Shown here one piece after another: positions 1-11,765 of a DNA stretch of 64,000 nucleotides. Origin of the DNA: Hanleya hanleyi (Eukaryota > Mollusca > Polyplacophora > Lepidopleurida > Hanleyidae); the NCBI GenBank assembly GCA_036873755.1, contig JAVTVY010020608.1, positions 1-64,000 of the forward strand. The letters run 5' to 3'. The translations under genes and the position numbers were made by a program. Position 1 is the stretch's first letter. Each line of letters opens with the position of its first letter. The notes under the pieces are model-generated. The model was given only the letters and a program-made list of their open reading frames with translations. It had not been told where the DNA came from and did no database searches.

Positions 1-935
1 AGGACTTCAGTGCAACTCACACAATTCTAACCAGGATAAAAAATATTGGGCATTTGAGTGTTACAGTAATTCATGTATGCTGTGTCAAGGATGTTTAATT
101 AGTGCAAGCTGAATTGAGCTAGCTGCTGCAATTGCTCCAGAAGGAACAGGTATAAATCCATAAGACACAGGCTGCAGGTGTCTTCAAGTGCTCGATCATG
201 GTGAGCCAGATCATGGGTAAACAAGAGGAATAGGTTGACTGGTCGTAAACCAATCAGGGCATACTTAGTGGATTCTCTGATGGAGTTGTTAAACAATTCA
301 TCTTGAGCAAATTGACTGAGTAACAAGTGTGGCTAGCTCCTAAAACTGACAAGACTCATTATGACAGTCCTGGAGTTGTATATCAACCTGATGATGTCCA
401 CCAGCACCCAGGATATCCTCTTAGACAAGGAGAAGGTGGAGAGCCATTATCAACCACTATAAGAGCATTAAACTCCTAGACTAATATTGAGGAATACTAG
501 AGAGATGAGTAGAGGTCAGTTTGGTGTCAGCCAGGATCAGTCTGATACTTGGTACAAAAATGAAACCTTCGGAGAACTAAAGCAAGAGCCTTATGAGCTT
601 CAATATATGCATGTGCAGAAACTATAATCATAAACATGAGGCACCAGAGGTGCTACAACTCCTCAGCCCCTTAACAGTCTAGACCAAGATGTTTTTATGA
701 GTGTATAAGTTTGGATGAATAGCAGTGAGTTATGGCATGCGAAATGCAAACCCAAACCACAACTGGGACAGATGTACGGATGGATAAACTGACACACGGA
801 CGGACAATCGGAATCCAGTATACCCCCAACTACTAGGTATCCACATATCTGCAGGGAAATCGACCATAGAGGTCCATGTCCTCCGCTAGCAGCACCAGTT
901 ATAGTGGATTACTGGCACTGCTGCTTAATGATATC
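1..935. other. Gene-free interspersed-repeat sequence
   Basis: I see no convincing coding exon here. The stretch around 740-840 (GGACAGATGTACGGATGG, then ACGGACGGACAATC, then CCAGTATACCCCC) resembles the 3' part of a repeat commonly seen in molluscan DNA; that family assignment is from memory and unconfirmed. The only open frames are short and lack codon-like bias. Confidence 0.4.
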
Positions 936-939
936 TCAT

Positions 940-3400
940 ATCATTGATGAAGAGTATGATTTGAAAATGGAGATATCGCTGATGAGCTTAACATAATCTA
1001 ATATAGCGGATGGCACCCATATTTGATTATGCACATCCATAAAACATAATACTAACTGTCCTCTCATCAATGTCCATGCACTCTCCAAGTTTGAAGTAGA
1101 TTGGTTGAATCGTTCTAGAGTTATTGTCCAGACAAGATATAAATGCTGAAAATCTAAGATGACTGATGGTGGCCATCTTTGATTACACAGGTAACTGAAA
1201 AGCAATGCCAACTGTCCTCTCACCGAAGTCAAGCCAAACTGCAAGTTTGAAGTCGATCAGTTGAATTATTCTAGAGTTGTTGTCCAGACAAGATGCAACT
1301 GCTTAAAATGCAACATATCCAATATCCCTGGTTGATGGCAGCCACATTGGATTATGCTCGTTCATGAAACACAATCCTAACCGGGATCTCACCAAGGTCA
1401 AGGGACTCCCCAAGTTTGGACAAGATCAAACTAAAATCCAATGAAATCCAATATGGCTGATGGTGGCCATATTGGATGAAGCACGTCCTTGAAAAACAAT
1501 CCTAATCCGGCCTCCTCTCAACAATGTCAAGGCACTCCCCAGGTATGAAGTAGATCGGTTGAATCGTTCTCGAGTTATTGTCCGGACAACATCCAACTGC
1601 TTATAATCCAATATGGGTGACGGCGGCCATATTAGATTATGCACATTGCTGAAAAACAATCCCAACAGTCCTCTCACCAATGTCAAGGCACACCCCAAGT
1701 TTGAAGTTGATTGGTTAAATCGCTCACGAGTTATTGTCCAGACAAGAAAATCAAAGATCCAAACTGCTTATAATCCAATATGGCTGACAGCGGCCATATT
1801 GGATTATGCACATCGCTGAAAAACAATCCCATCTGTCCTCTCATCGATGTCAAGGCGCACCCCAAGTTTGAAGTTGATCGGTTGAATCGTTCACGGGTTA
1901 TTGTCCGGACAAGAAAATGTAAGATCGAACTGCTTATAATCCAATATGGCCGACGGCAGCCATATTAGATTACGCACATTGCTGAAAAATAATCCCAACC
2001 GTCCTCTCACCAATGTCAAGGCACACCCCAAGTTTGAAGTTGATTGGTTGAATCATTCACGAGTTATTGTCCGGACAAGAAAATGTAAGATCCAACTGCT
2101 TATAATCCAAAATGGCTGACAGCGGCCATAATGGATTATGCACATTGCTGAAAAACAATCCCAACCGTCCTCTCACCAATGTCAAGCCAAACTGCAAGTT
2201 TAAAGCCGATCAGTTGAATTATTCTATAATTGTTGTCCAGACAAGATGCAACTGCTTAAAATGCAATGTTCCAATATCCCTGGTTGATGGCAGCCAAATT
2301 GGATTATGCTCGTTCATGAAACACAATCCTAACCGGGATCTCACCAAGGTCAAGGGACTCCACAAGTTTGAAGTAGATCAGTTGAATCGTACTCCAGCTA
2401 TTGTCCGGACAAGATCAAACTAAAATCCAATGAAATCCAGTATGGCTGATGGTGGCCATATTGGATTAAGCACGTGACGTCTTTAAAAAACAATCCTAAT
2501 CCTCCTCTCAATAATGTCAAGGCAGTCCCCAGGTATGAAGTAGATCGGTTGAATCGTTCTCGAGTTATTGTCCGGACAAGATCCAACTGCTTATAATCCA
2601 ATAAGGGTGACGGCGGCCATATTAGATTACGCACATTGCTGAAAAACAATCCCAACAGTCCTCTCACCAATGTCAAGGCACACCCCAAGTTTGAAGTTCA
2701 TCGGTTAAATCGTACTCCAGTTATTGTCCGGACAAGATCAAACTGCTTAAAATCCAATGAAATCCAGTATGGCTGATGGTGACCATATTGGATTAAGTAC
2801 GTCCTTGAAAAACAATCTTAATCCTCCTCTCAACAATGTCAAGGCACTCCCCACATATGAAGTAAATCGGTTGAATCGCTCTCGAATTATTGTCCGGAAA
2901 GGATCCAAATGCTTATAATCCAATATGGCTGACGGCGGCCATATTAGATTACGCACATTGCCGAAAAACAATCCCAATCGTCCTCTCAGTCTCACCAATG
3001 TCCAGGCACACCCCAAGTTTGAAGTTGATCGGTTAAATCGTTCAGAAGTTATTGTCTGGACAAGAAAATCTACGATCCAACTGCTTATAACCCAATATGG
3101 CTGATGGCGGCCATATTAGATTACGCACATTGCTGAAAATAATCCCAACCGTCCTCTCACCAATGTCAAGGCACACCCCAAGTTTGAAGTTGATCAGTTA
3201 AATCTTTCACGAGTTATTGTCCGGACAAGAAAATGTAAGATCCAACTGCTTATAATCCAAAATGGCTGACGGCGGCCATAATGGATTATGCACTTTGGCG
3301 AAAAACAATCCCAACCGTCCTCTCGCCAATGTCAAGGCACACCCCCAAGTTTCAAGTTGATCGGTTAAATCGTTCACGAGTTATTGTCCGGACAAGAAAA
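940..3400. repeat. Tandem satellite array, ~165-bp degenerate unit
   Basis: About fifteen diverged copies of one unit lie head to tail. Anchors such as AATCCAATATGGCTGAC, TCCTCTCACCAATGTCAAGG and GTTATTGTCCGGACAAGA recur every ~160-170 bp (for example near 1609, 1772, 1941 and 2107). Units differ by substitutions and short indels, and two sub-types alternate, one with an AAACTGCAAGTTT variant. Many units stay open in several frames on both strands, which explains the short overlapping ORFs. The array stops abruptly near 3400. I see no function. Confidence 0.9.
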
Positions 3401-4484
3401 TCTTACGGAATTTCGGACACCGGTGTTTTCTTATTCTGAAATTCAAAGGAGATAAATTCAGAATGAAAACAAACCTCCAATACCTTACATGTTATTTTCA
3501 TAGTGCCTAGTCACATTGCTACAACATTGCAAGCCCAATTTGTGCTTTGAAAAAAAAAACCCACGTGAGGTATCGGAGATTTTGTTTGATCCTGAACAGA
3601 TTTCCTTAAAATTTCAGAATAAAAATGCACAAATTACATATAGATACTGTGGAGAATTTCACTTCTCTAAGAAAAACTGGCTCCGATAGCCGAAAATCAC
3701 ATCCCATCATAATGCGAGATATAAACTCCCCTGACGAACTCCGTTGGTAATGCATTAGCGTCAGTGCAACAACAACAACAACAACAATGAACTTGCGTTG
3801 ATTTATTGGGTTTGCCATACCTTTCAACAGTACCCGAAGTGCTACCTCCCAGTCAGAGGAACGTAAAGTTTAAATTAATTTAACATTGGCTGAAGAAATA
3901 ACAAATTTATTGAAAAATAAAAATAATCTAAAAAGCAATTTGTTCTAAATTATTTGTCAAACCCAGGGTTGATTGTTAAAACTATACTCGACATTAAAAT
4001 ATATCCATGCAAATCCAGCATTTCAGGCAGATCTGTATTGTATTGTAAGCTTAATTAAGAGATTGTGGTAAAATTTGTTCTTTTCTTGTATTACTTCTGT
4101 ATTACCATGGAGTACCGTATATTTATTGAATGAAATACAAATGTGCTGTTAAAAATGATTACGCTGATTGATTTTTTAGTTTTCTAATATTTGTATTATT
4201 AAAAACATTATTTTTATTTACAATAATGAAAGTGAACTATTTTCATGCATAGTGCTTCATATTTGTGCAATTTACAAAATATTATGTGCTGACCCGATTG
4301 ACTTTTGAGAAACTTGTTTTTTTGTTTTTTGTAAAAAATGAAATGAAAGTAATATTAATAGAATGGGCAATATGCATAGATGTATATAATGTAGTTGAAT
4401 TAATTTATATTTTAATATTAATATCCAACATTAAATGCTTGACAGTTTATATTTTTATCACTTAATTAATTATTTAGTACCATT
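3401..4484. other. AT-rich gene-free spacer
   Basis: AT-rich sequence between the satellite and the next minisatellite. It includes a short (AAC)n run at about 3767-3790. I see no exon with plausible splice sites and no recognisable element. Confidence 0.4.
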
Positions 4485-4815
4485 ATCTTAGTTAAAATTA
4501 AAAGCAGGGGGGGGGTGAATAAAATCTTTTATTTTACTTTACTACTGTTTGTTTGTTCTTCTTTGTCAATGCTTGATAGTTTCTATTTTTATCACACAAT
4601 TCATTATTTAGTACCATTATCGTATTTAAAATTAAGGGGGGGGGAATCTTTTATTCTACTTTACTACTGTTTGTTTGTTCTTCTTTGTCAATGCTTGATA
4701 GTTTCTATTTTTATCACACAATTCATTATTTAGTACCATTATCGTATTTAAAATTAAGGGGGGGGGGAATCTTTTATTCTACTTTACTACTGTTTGTTTG
4801 TTCTTTGTCAAAAAA
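4485..4815. repeat. 124-bp tandem repeat with G-runs, ~2.7 copies
   Basis: Three successive copies share AAATTAAGG, then a homopolymeric G run (7-10 G), then AATCTTTTATTCTACTTTAC and a T-rich tail ending ACCATTATCGTATTT. The spacing is ~124 bp (AATCTTTTATT near 4521, 4645 and 4768). Copies 2 and 3 are nearly identical, which points to recent duplication; copy 1 is more diverged. Confidence 0.85.
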
Positions 4816-6239
4816 TAAATAAATAAAATATATAAAAATATAATGATTTTTTTTTTATAGTGATTTAGGTAGCTTGTATTTGGTAAAATTTAAGGCTGGG
4901 AATAAAATAATTTATATTGTCTTTACTACTTGTTTTCTTGTTTGCAAACATGACCTGAGAAAGCAGTGAAATAGCTTTAATATTTTCTGATTGTAAATTG
5001 TTCTGAAAATACCCCCCGAAGATTAGAAGAGAAAACTTTAGTAATTCATGGCCTGAGTTGAGCAATGGTTGAATAGGTAGATCGTCTGTTCCAGTCCACA
5101 GAACAGCTTGTGGTGGCCTCAGCTAAGCACTAGACAATGTTCCCAATGTCGTTCCACTTCAGTGAGCAGAGCACTGTCTGCCTGGCTGTGTTAGCCTATG
5201 CTATAACATACTGTCCTGAGAACGGCTTTTTCCTGAGAACGGGAGGTAGCACTACGGCCCCTAATCATATTCCCACCAAAGGAAGGATCAACAAGCTTAC
5301 ATTTATGATAACCCTGACAACCTCAGGTCGAAAATATACCAGTTATGATCAGTAGACAAACTCGCTCCATGTTATAAACATAGGTGCAGATCATAAAGAT
5401 TGTGGAATACACGCTTTGCCCGTCGTCTAAAAATAGCAAAAACCGCCATGTTTCCTTCCCACAGTGCAATGCGAACCACGAGTAAACTTTTGCCTGTAAG
5501 CATAGGCACGGACTGAAAACTGCTGAAACGGTTATTTCAAAGGAGTTTTTACATAATTTCTTCAGACTACTGTCTATAAACAAACTTATGACCGTGATTT
5601 TTTCCCAAGACCCACGTTGAAGGCATTGCTGTATCCGCATCTTGCTCCTGAAAAGGGGGCAATAAGTCTTCTTTCCCCCCCCACTTTTGGACGCCCGGCA
5701 AGTCGTGTATTGCACTGAGATGGATGCGGTTTTAGGATGGTTGCGGTTGAACCTTCCACTGGCTAATATTATAGCAGAGATTGTACCGAACTAGACTGTA
5801 CCATATTAACCATTTCTTCGTGTTCCCTCCTGCTGAAAGAAGGGAATGACTAGGAGCTAAATTCGAAGATTGAAGCAAATTATATGGGAACAGAAACGAC
5901 TCACCAGTCAGTAGCGGTAAAACCAAGCGCGCGTCTAACACTTTCTCTAGGTGCGATTTATTCAAATTGCAGATTTAATCGGGGTTGTGTTCAAGCGGAT
6001 GCGGACTTTGATCGATGAAAACCAAGCAATTATTAGACAAGACCATTTAGCGCATAATGAGAGCACCTTCAGAAACAGATTCATTCTTACAGATTATATA
6101 CCAGAACTGATAGAACCTAATAGGTGTATATTCTGACGCAGATCTGGAAGCAGTTATTCTTGAAGGTTTATATACCAGACCTTCTAAAATAGATCCAGTG
6201 GCACCTAATGGGTGCATCTTCTGATTTTGACCCATAATT
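4816..6239. other. Gene-free stretch
   Basis: No exon, repeat array or element end could be identified. The longest open frames (130 aa minus at 5323-5715 and 77 aa minus at 5732-5965) have no recognisable motif and run through homopolymer tracts, so I do not call them genes. Confidence 0.35.
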
Positions 6240-6600
6240 GAGAATGGAGGACAGTCACACCTTCTGGTGCTATCTAGCAGTTCCAGTAATCATATTCTTA
6301 AATCCTTCGGTTCCGATGAGGAGAAGCGGGATATACCTGGAGCTAATATTTTCGCATTAATTCTATTCCTATCATGATTCGGACTTATTCGTGATTCAAA
6401 TATGATGTATATACAAATTTGCGTTTATTCAATAAAGTTGTATGGTTATTTTAAGCTGTTTTATCTCTTTGTCTCTTTTGTCCTATAGTCACTCTGTTAC
6501 TAGTAGCCTGTTATATTTTCGTATCGTATTCCAGTTCGAAGAGCTTGAGTACACTCGGCGGTTAAACTTAATCACGAACACGTTGCATTGGTGGCAGCTG
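6240..6600 (+). repeat. Possible 5' LTR / leader of a truncated LTR retroelement
   Basis: The segment contains AATAAA near 6431 and ends with TTGCATTGGTGGCAGCTGTG just before an ORF with a coiled-coil-like profile. A TTGGTGGCAGC sequence after an LTR resembles a primer-binding site of Ty3/gypsy-type elements. No second LTR, protease or RT domain follows, and I could not fix the left LTR edge, so this is a weak call. Confidence 0.25.
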
Positions 6601-6659
6601 TGCAGGATATTTAAAACACAGTGACTTGGAACTTGGAGACATTGATAAATAGTTTGAAG

Positions 6660-7073
6660 ATGGAGATGGACGATTCTAATGTTGTCACCTTCAAGCCAGG
6701 TAGTCTGAGAGAAAGAGATAGCAGTATAGTCTCTGCTTCACATTTACAAGATGTAACTGTAACTCCAAATAGTGGAGCTAAACCTAAAGAAAGAAATGTC
6801 CTTGGTGATATAAGTCAGCAGATGTTTGAAATGCAAAATGTGCCGAGAGAGCAGAATAATCAGATGAAAACTTTACTTCAAACAATGCATGGTATGCAGA
6901 ATTACATGACAGGTTTGAAAACTGATATTTTTGCGAACATGGATACCTTGAAACAGAAAATAAGAAGTCAAAACAAGAATATTCAAAACAAGGATATCCG
7001 AGATTTCCGACAGACTGACGGACAGAGACGAATGACTGAATTCGTCAGGCAACTACTAGCATTACAAAATTAA
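6660..7073 (+). CDS. Uncharacterised 137-aa coiled-coil-like protein (possible gag fragment)
   Basis: The frame is open upstream of 6660, but the first real ATG is at 6660, so I start there. The product is hydrophilic. A Ser/Thr- and charge-rich N-terminal third is followed by a stretch (about residues 55-110) dense in Q, N, M, L and K with heptad-like spacing, suggesting a coiled coil, then a basic tail (RQTDGQRRMTEFVRQLL). It has no zinc knuckle. A primer-binding-site-like motif just upstream makes a truncated gag from an LTR retroelement one option; an exon of a host gene is another. I do not recognise the family. Confidence 0.3.
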   Translation: MEMDDSNVVTFKPGSLRERDSSIVSASHLQDVTVTPNSGAKPKERNVLGDISQQMFEMQNVPREQNNQMKTLLQTMHGMQNYMTGLKTDIFANMDTLKQKIRSQNKNIQNKDIRDFRQTDGQRRMTEFVRQLLALQN

Positions 7074-8640
7074 ACTTGGTCTATAAAATACGATTCTGAA
7101 AAAAACGGCCAAAAATGAAACAAACAGGTCAAATATATAGGCGTATAAGTCTTTTATGTACTGTGTTAGTTTTTCGGGTTACTGAGTGCAAATATTTGTT
7201 GTATACAATACTTATATACACAATTATTTAGCCATCATTTTGCCGGTGTCCCAGTACCGATATCATTATAAACTAAAAAAAAAATAATTGGAAAACGAGA
7301 GGCAAAGTGTGGAAGTGTTGACCAGAAACACACCTACAGCCTCCTGAAGTTTGTCGGACTCCGATATTTGAATAGTATAACTGGAACATTGTAGTGGCGA
7401 AAAATGTGATTTCATATTATGTGGTTTAAGTAATTCTGCATTCAGTATTTCGAAACTCTTCATATCGTTGTGATATCCACCGGTTCTCATCACGGGATAC
7501 GGTTTAATATAGTAGTAGAGCACATAGATATTTACAGGATACTTTAACTGAGTATCAGAATTTGAACTCGAGTGTACCGATTCCGGTGACAGAATTAAAG
7601 TCTGAACCAACTTTCAGGTGGACATGCACCGTACAGGTGTCTAATCCGATATATTAGAGTTAACTGCTCATCGTTTTATTTATTTATAGTATTGGGTCTT
7701 GAAGCCATAAGCGTGTGTGTGGCAGCTGCTTGTAACAGTGTTGCCACATACAGATTCCAGATTGTCCTATGATCAAGCAGATTCAACGGCACGTGATTTA
7801 TTACAAAATTTCACATCGCTTGGTCCATGACCACAAAGACAGCTAAATAAGGCAGGGATTCATTCACGTCGGTTCTACGTACCGAATTTCGGTTCGTAGA
7901 TTGAGTTTAAAAACTCAATTTTTCAGTTCAAAACTCAATTTATTTGAGTAAAAAATCTATATTTTTCACCAAAATATTTATACTCAATTTGTGTGTTGGA
8001 AACTGAATGTTCAAGCTCCGGAAACTGAATTTTCAAGCTTCATAAATTCGAAATTTCAATACACGATTGTCGGGAAATCATCTGGTAAAACTCAAATGAG
8101 CACCATGGTCGCGGTAGCAAATGTGAATCTGTCGGCAGCAACAACAACGTCAAATGTAAACTTCGTCAGCTGCTCTGGATTTACCTCGGACGACTTAGTC
8201 TGTTAACGAGATATATTCATCCGAGACTGGTTCACCCGAGGTAGCTTTAGTTACATCGTATATTTCCGTGGAAGAACCCCGAATACTTACGAACCGTATT
8301 TTCACTGTACGATCGAATCGCCATTTTTCTTTGGTTTCCATTTCGTTTCTTCGAACGGAGGAAGATACAAACGATAATAAACACACGTTGTCTTCGTCGA
8401 GTGCCAATCGTAAGTGTTTCTTTGTGTATTCTGTGTAATTCGTCTTGAGAAAATAGTAATACTGTATCATTTTCACTTTTGTCTGCTCAAACGAAAGTTG
8501 ACACGAACGTACAGCGTGCGTTTTGAGCACATGGCAAGGGAGTGAACTCTTCCTGCGGCGACATAGCCGGTCGCTTGCAAGCGTTTTTGAAGTGCTTTGT
8601 TGTTTGTCCCCCCCCCCCCCCTCTTTTTTTGTTAACAATA
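7074..8640. other. Gene-free stretch with AACTCAATTT clusters
   Basis: No gene recognised. Around 7895-7990 the motif AACTCAATTT and its complement recur several times within ~100 bp and could form small hairpins. The 158-aa minus-strand frame at 8195-8671 spans a C-run and a dispersed repeat and looks spurious. Confidence 0.35.
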
Positions 8641-8648
8641 TTGTATCA

Positions 8649-8690
8649 CATGGTAGTGTGACTAACGTCACAGGACCAACAAAGTAGTGT
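8649..8690 (-). repeat. Dispersed ~45-bp repeat R1, copy 1
   Basis: GTGTGACTAACGTCACAGGACC matches (in <20-base blocks: GTGTGACTAACGTCACAGG) three other sites in the window near 23160, 32940 and 35020. In the other three copies the core continues into CCTACGAAG. The short shared core embedded in unrelated flanks suggests the terminus or conserved domain of a dispersed transposable element. Confidence 0.6.
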
Positions 8691-8769
8691 GGGCATTAGG
8701 AATGATGCGAACTGAACTCTTGGGAATCCCCCCCACCCCAAGTTGAAATCCTGCCTATATTAAGATGGG

Positions 8770-8950
8770 CACTGCCCAAGTCAGAATCACCATCAAAAAT
8801 CACCAGAAATTTTCACCAAAAGTAGGTCAGCTCAGAACTTGCTGGTAACAGTCCCCTAATGCACCTTCATGCCAAAATTCAAGGTTTTAATATCAACGGT
8901 TCTCCGTATTTTGCCAATGAAAGGATTCGGATGGACTCACTCTCTCATTA
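8770..8950 (-). repeat. Dispersed repeat R2, copy 1
   Basis: On the minus strand this matches 31005-31180 and 34388-34560. Shared blocks include the CCATCCGAATCC, CGGCAAAATA, GGAGAACCGTTGA, CCTTGA, TGCATTAGG and GAGCTGACCTACTTTTG segments. The three copies are diverged. The body resembles a SINE or short DNA-element fragment; I do not recognise the family. Confidence 0.6.
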
Positions 8951-9339
8951 CTTCGTAGGAAAACAATATCATCATCAAGACTCCTATTATTTGTGGAATC
9001 CAATACAATCTTCGTGTAACTATTTTATAAACTAGTATGATTTTGTTTTTCATCGTTACTTTCTGACAACATAATGGAAGTGAGTAAACGCAATCAATAA
9101 CACAAAATGATTTTAATTACGCAAAAGGTTAAAAAATACATCAATTGGTAACAGTAGACAAGGTTCATAGAAGATATCATTTACCCTGGTTTGTGAAAAA
9201 AAGTATATACTCAACTTCGGGTGGAAAAAATGACCCTGGTTTGTAAAAAAAATTATATACTCACCTTTAGGGGGAAAAAATGCCGATAAATTTTATTTTA
9301 ACTCAATTTGATAGAAGACTATCATCCTAATAAAACTGG

Positions 9340-9400
9340 TATTTTTGTTTACTGTGACGATATTGATATCGTCACAGTGACGATATCAAAATTGATATCT
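9340..9400. repeat. Short palindromic hairpin (TGACGATATTGATATCGTCA)
   Basis: CTGTGACGATAT and its reverse complement ATCGTCACAG flank a 6-base TGATAT centre, and a third CAGTGACGATATC follows immediately. This gives a strong local hairpin with an alternative pairing. It may be the end of a MITE whose partner I could not find. Confidence 0.5.
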
Positions 9401-9518
9401 TCCCTGTACCAAAATGACTGGAAATACTTTTCTAGGTGAGAATTACCTTCCCTTGCTGAAATCTTGTTCCCACGGTAACCCACTTTCCCACGGCAACAAA
9501 CTGTCCCAAAATGCTGTT

Positions 9519-9580
9519 GTGATACCCTGTGGCACAATATTGTTGTGCGCAGTGTTATGTAACAAGGTTATGATGAGTTT
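9519..9580 (+). repeat. Direct repeat D1, left copy
   Basis: TGTGATACCCTGTGGCAC, then ATATTGTTGTGCGCAGTG and TTATGTAACAAGG, is repeated almost exactly at 9892-9953, 373 bp downstream. The TGTGATACC start is LTR-like, so the pair could be LTR fragments, but no internal retroelement domain lies between them. Confidence 0.55.
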
Positions 9581-9891
9581 TTTTTTCTTCCCAAGGGGGG
9601 AGGGAAGTATAGTTTTGCCATATTTCTATGAATCTATTTTGGTTGTTTGTACTACGGCTATATTCTTGAAACCACATCTGTCGGACATGAACGTTTGTGT
9701 GGGTGTTGAATTTTTAGTGTGTGTTGGTTGATGATATAAATACCTGTAATTTGATTTGTGATGGTTTTAATTGTCCATAAGGTTGTATTTTGATTCCTAT
9801 TACCGAGTTGTAAGGTATTTGGTAAGAAATGTACTGCTTTGATATTTGTACATGGAATGTCGGGACACATTCTTTAGAAAGAGGGGACGAA

Positions 9892-9953
9892 TGTGATACC
9901 CTGTGGCACTATATTGTTGTGCGCAGTGTTATGTAACAAGGTTGTGATGAGTC
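9892..9953 (+). repeat. Direct repeat D1, right copy
   Basis: Second copy of the ~60-bp repeat at 9519-9580, with about three substitutions. Here it runs on into CTGTGGTGCACTGAGTCAGT, whereas the left copy is cut by a T-run, so the left copy may be the truncated one. Confidence 0.55.
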
Positions 9954-10268
9954 TGTGGTGCACTGAGTCAGTCCGCCGGTCAGACACCTAGGAGTCGGAC
10001 GTGTATCGCATGTGTATGAGATATCATATGTACCTTGTGGACTGGAAGCTAGAATACAACAGGCTTTATTATACAACAAGCAGACTTCATCTCCATTTTA
10101 TTCCTTCTCCATTCTGTATGAACCTGTTATCGGCTGTCACAGCTGTTAAGCATTCAGATAGCTCATTGGCATACAGTGCACTTGCTGATAGTCACTATGA
10201 ATGTGGTGCACGTATTGGTGTCTGCTTCAATCAATTTTATGATATCAGCAAAAAAAACAAAAAACATA

Positions 10269-10562
10269 ATGGAAGACTTTTTGGCCAGTGTAGAAAATTT
10301 GACTGATGATGATGAAGACCTGGAAGATATGGATTTTGAGATTTTACAGCCAGTCAAGCCTCATGCCAGTCGAAAATTTGATTTAGTCACCGCCGATGAA
10401 GTTCTTAGAAATTCTATATCATTGGAATCTTTAGCAAATCTGGTCACTGTGTCGACAACCCCTTCTTTCCTACCGCACCCCCCAAAAGAAACAGTTATTA
10501 AGGTCATATGTGTCGTTATGCTCGCTATGCTGATATCGTCTGCGCGAAATACTGGTCCCTAA
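10269..10562 (+). CDS. Uncharacterised 97-aa acidic ORF with hydrophobic tail
   Basis: The ATG at 10269 follows an A-rich leader. Residues ~8-25 are strongly acidic (LTDDDEDLEDMDFEI), the middle is polar, and the C-terminus has a hydrophobic stretch (VIKVICVVMLAMLI) that could span a membrane. It lies 3' of the D1 direct repeat, so it may belong to a decayed retroelement. I do not recognise a family, and the evidence for coding is only composition and openness. Confidence 0.25.
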   Translation: MEDFLASVENLTDDDEDLEDMDFEILQPVKPHASRKFDLVTADEVLRNSISLESLANLVTVSTTPSFLPHPPKETVIKVICVVMLAMLISSARNTGP

Positions 10563-11765
10563 ACCACATATTCGTATGGTTATAATTAAATATATTTGTA
10601 AGGTAAAATTTATTTGTAGCTCGTAAAGACTTGAAGCACTTCTGAACTATCTAAGAGAACAATATACATCTCAAGTGAATATATCTGCAACGACTGAATG
10701 GAGACCTTTCGCTGGAGACTCTTGGAGATCTCACATCGGCTTGAAATTTATGTGATTGTCGTTATGTCCAGTAATATTGATTTATGCTACAGCTTTACAT
10801 ACTTCAGACGGTCATCTCTTTTGTCGTAGAAAGCAATCTATTATCGTTATATATGTCCAAAACTCCCTTCAGATTGTCTGTCCCTTTAGATCCCATGAAA
10901 GCAGAAACATTTCCTTCGCAGCTTCGCGATATAGGGTAATAATGCAATGCTATTGATTTAATTCGCGTGATCTCCTAGACGTGACCATGATGAAGCATGA
11001 AAGCCATTATAGTGCATGATACTTGACATAACTGGACCTCTAAATCCGTTGAAGCGATTGAAAATATACCTAAACGGAACAGACTGAATCTACTGAAGTT
11101 TGTAAAATAAAGCTAGTAGCCGTTGAATTTTCCACCAAATAGATCGCTTTTTAATCGGAGTAGACTGGCCATTAATTCCAATCTGAGAAGATTCAATAAA
11201 GTGGATTGTCAATCGAATTAATGGAGATAATATGATAGAATTGGACGCTTTAATATTAGTCATTAATGTAACTGCATGTGTCTAGAGAGTATGAGCTGGA
11301 GGTAGGGGATGGAATCTTCGCTACCAAAAACCTGCAAAATATTTTTTCTCTACTTTTGTCATCATTAATATTCGGATATTATGACACATTACGACTTATA
11401 TGGAATGGAAATATGGAAATACTGAGACGAGTTACATAAGCATAGATGTGACCTGAAATCTACCATCCGGCAAGATTGCAGTGCATAGTTTTATTTCTCA
11501 GTGTAAAATGTAGCAGAGTTCATAACATAAATCACCACAGCAAAATATCCCCAGCCTCCAAAGAATTGCCAATCAAAATTATTCCTTCTGAATAGGGCAA
11601 TATATATACATGAGAACTCGATAACATCATATTTTAGAGGCAACCTGTTTTCTAATTAACATCCGATCTGTGTCCCTTTTCTCAAGAAAACCCCGACTTG
11701 TTGAATGATCACCATTCCAAAGTGCGTCATTCGTAACATTTTTAACATTTGAGCAGTTTTCTATC
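10563..11765. other. Gene-free stretch
   Basis: AT-rich DNA with no recognisable exon, repeat array or element terminus. Small open frames on both strands lack any motif. Confidence 0.35.

Noticed and set aside
8195..8671. 158-aa minus-strand frame
   Set aside because: Passes through a C homopolymer and a dispersed repeat, with no motif.
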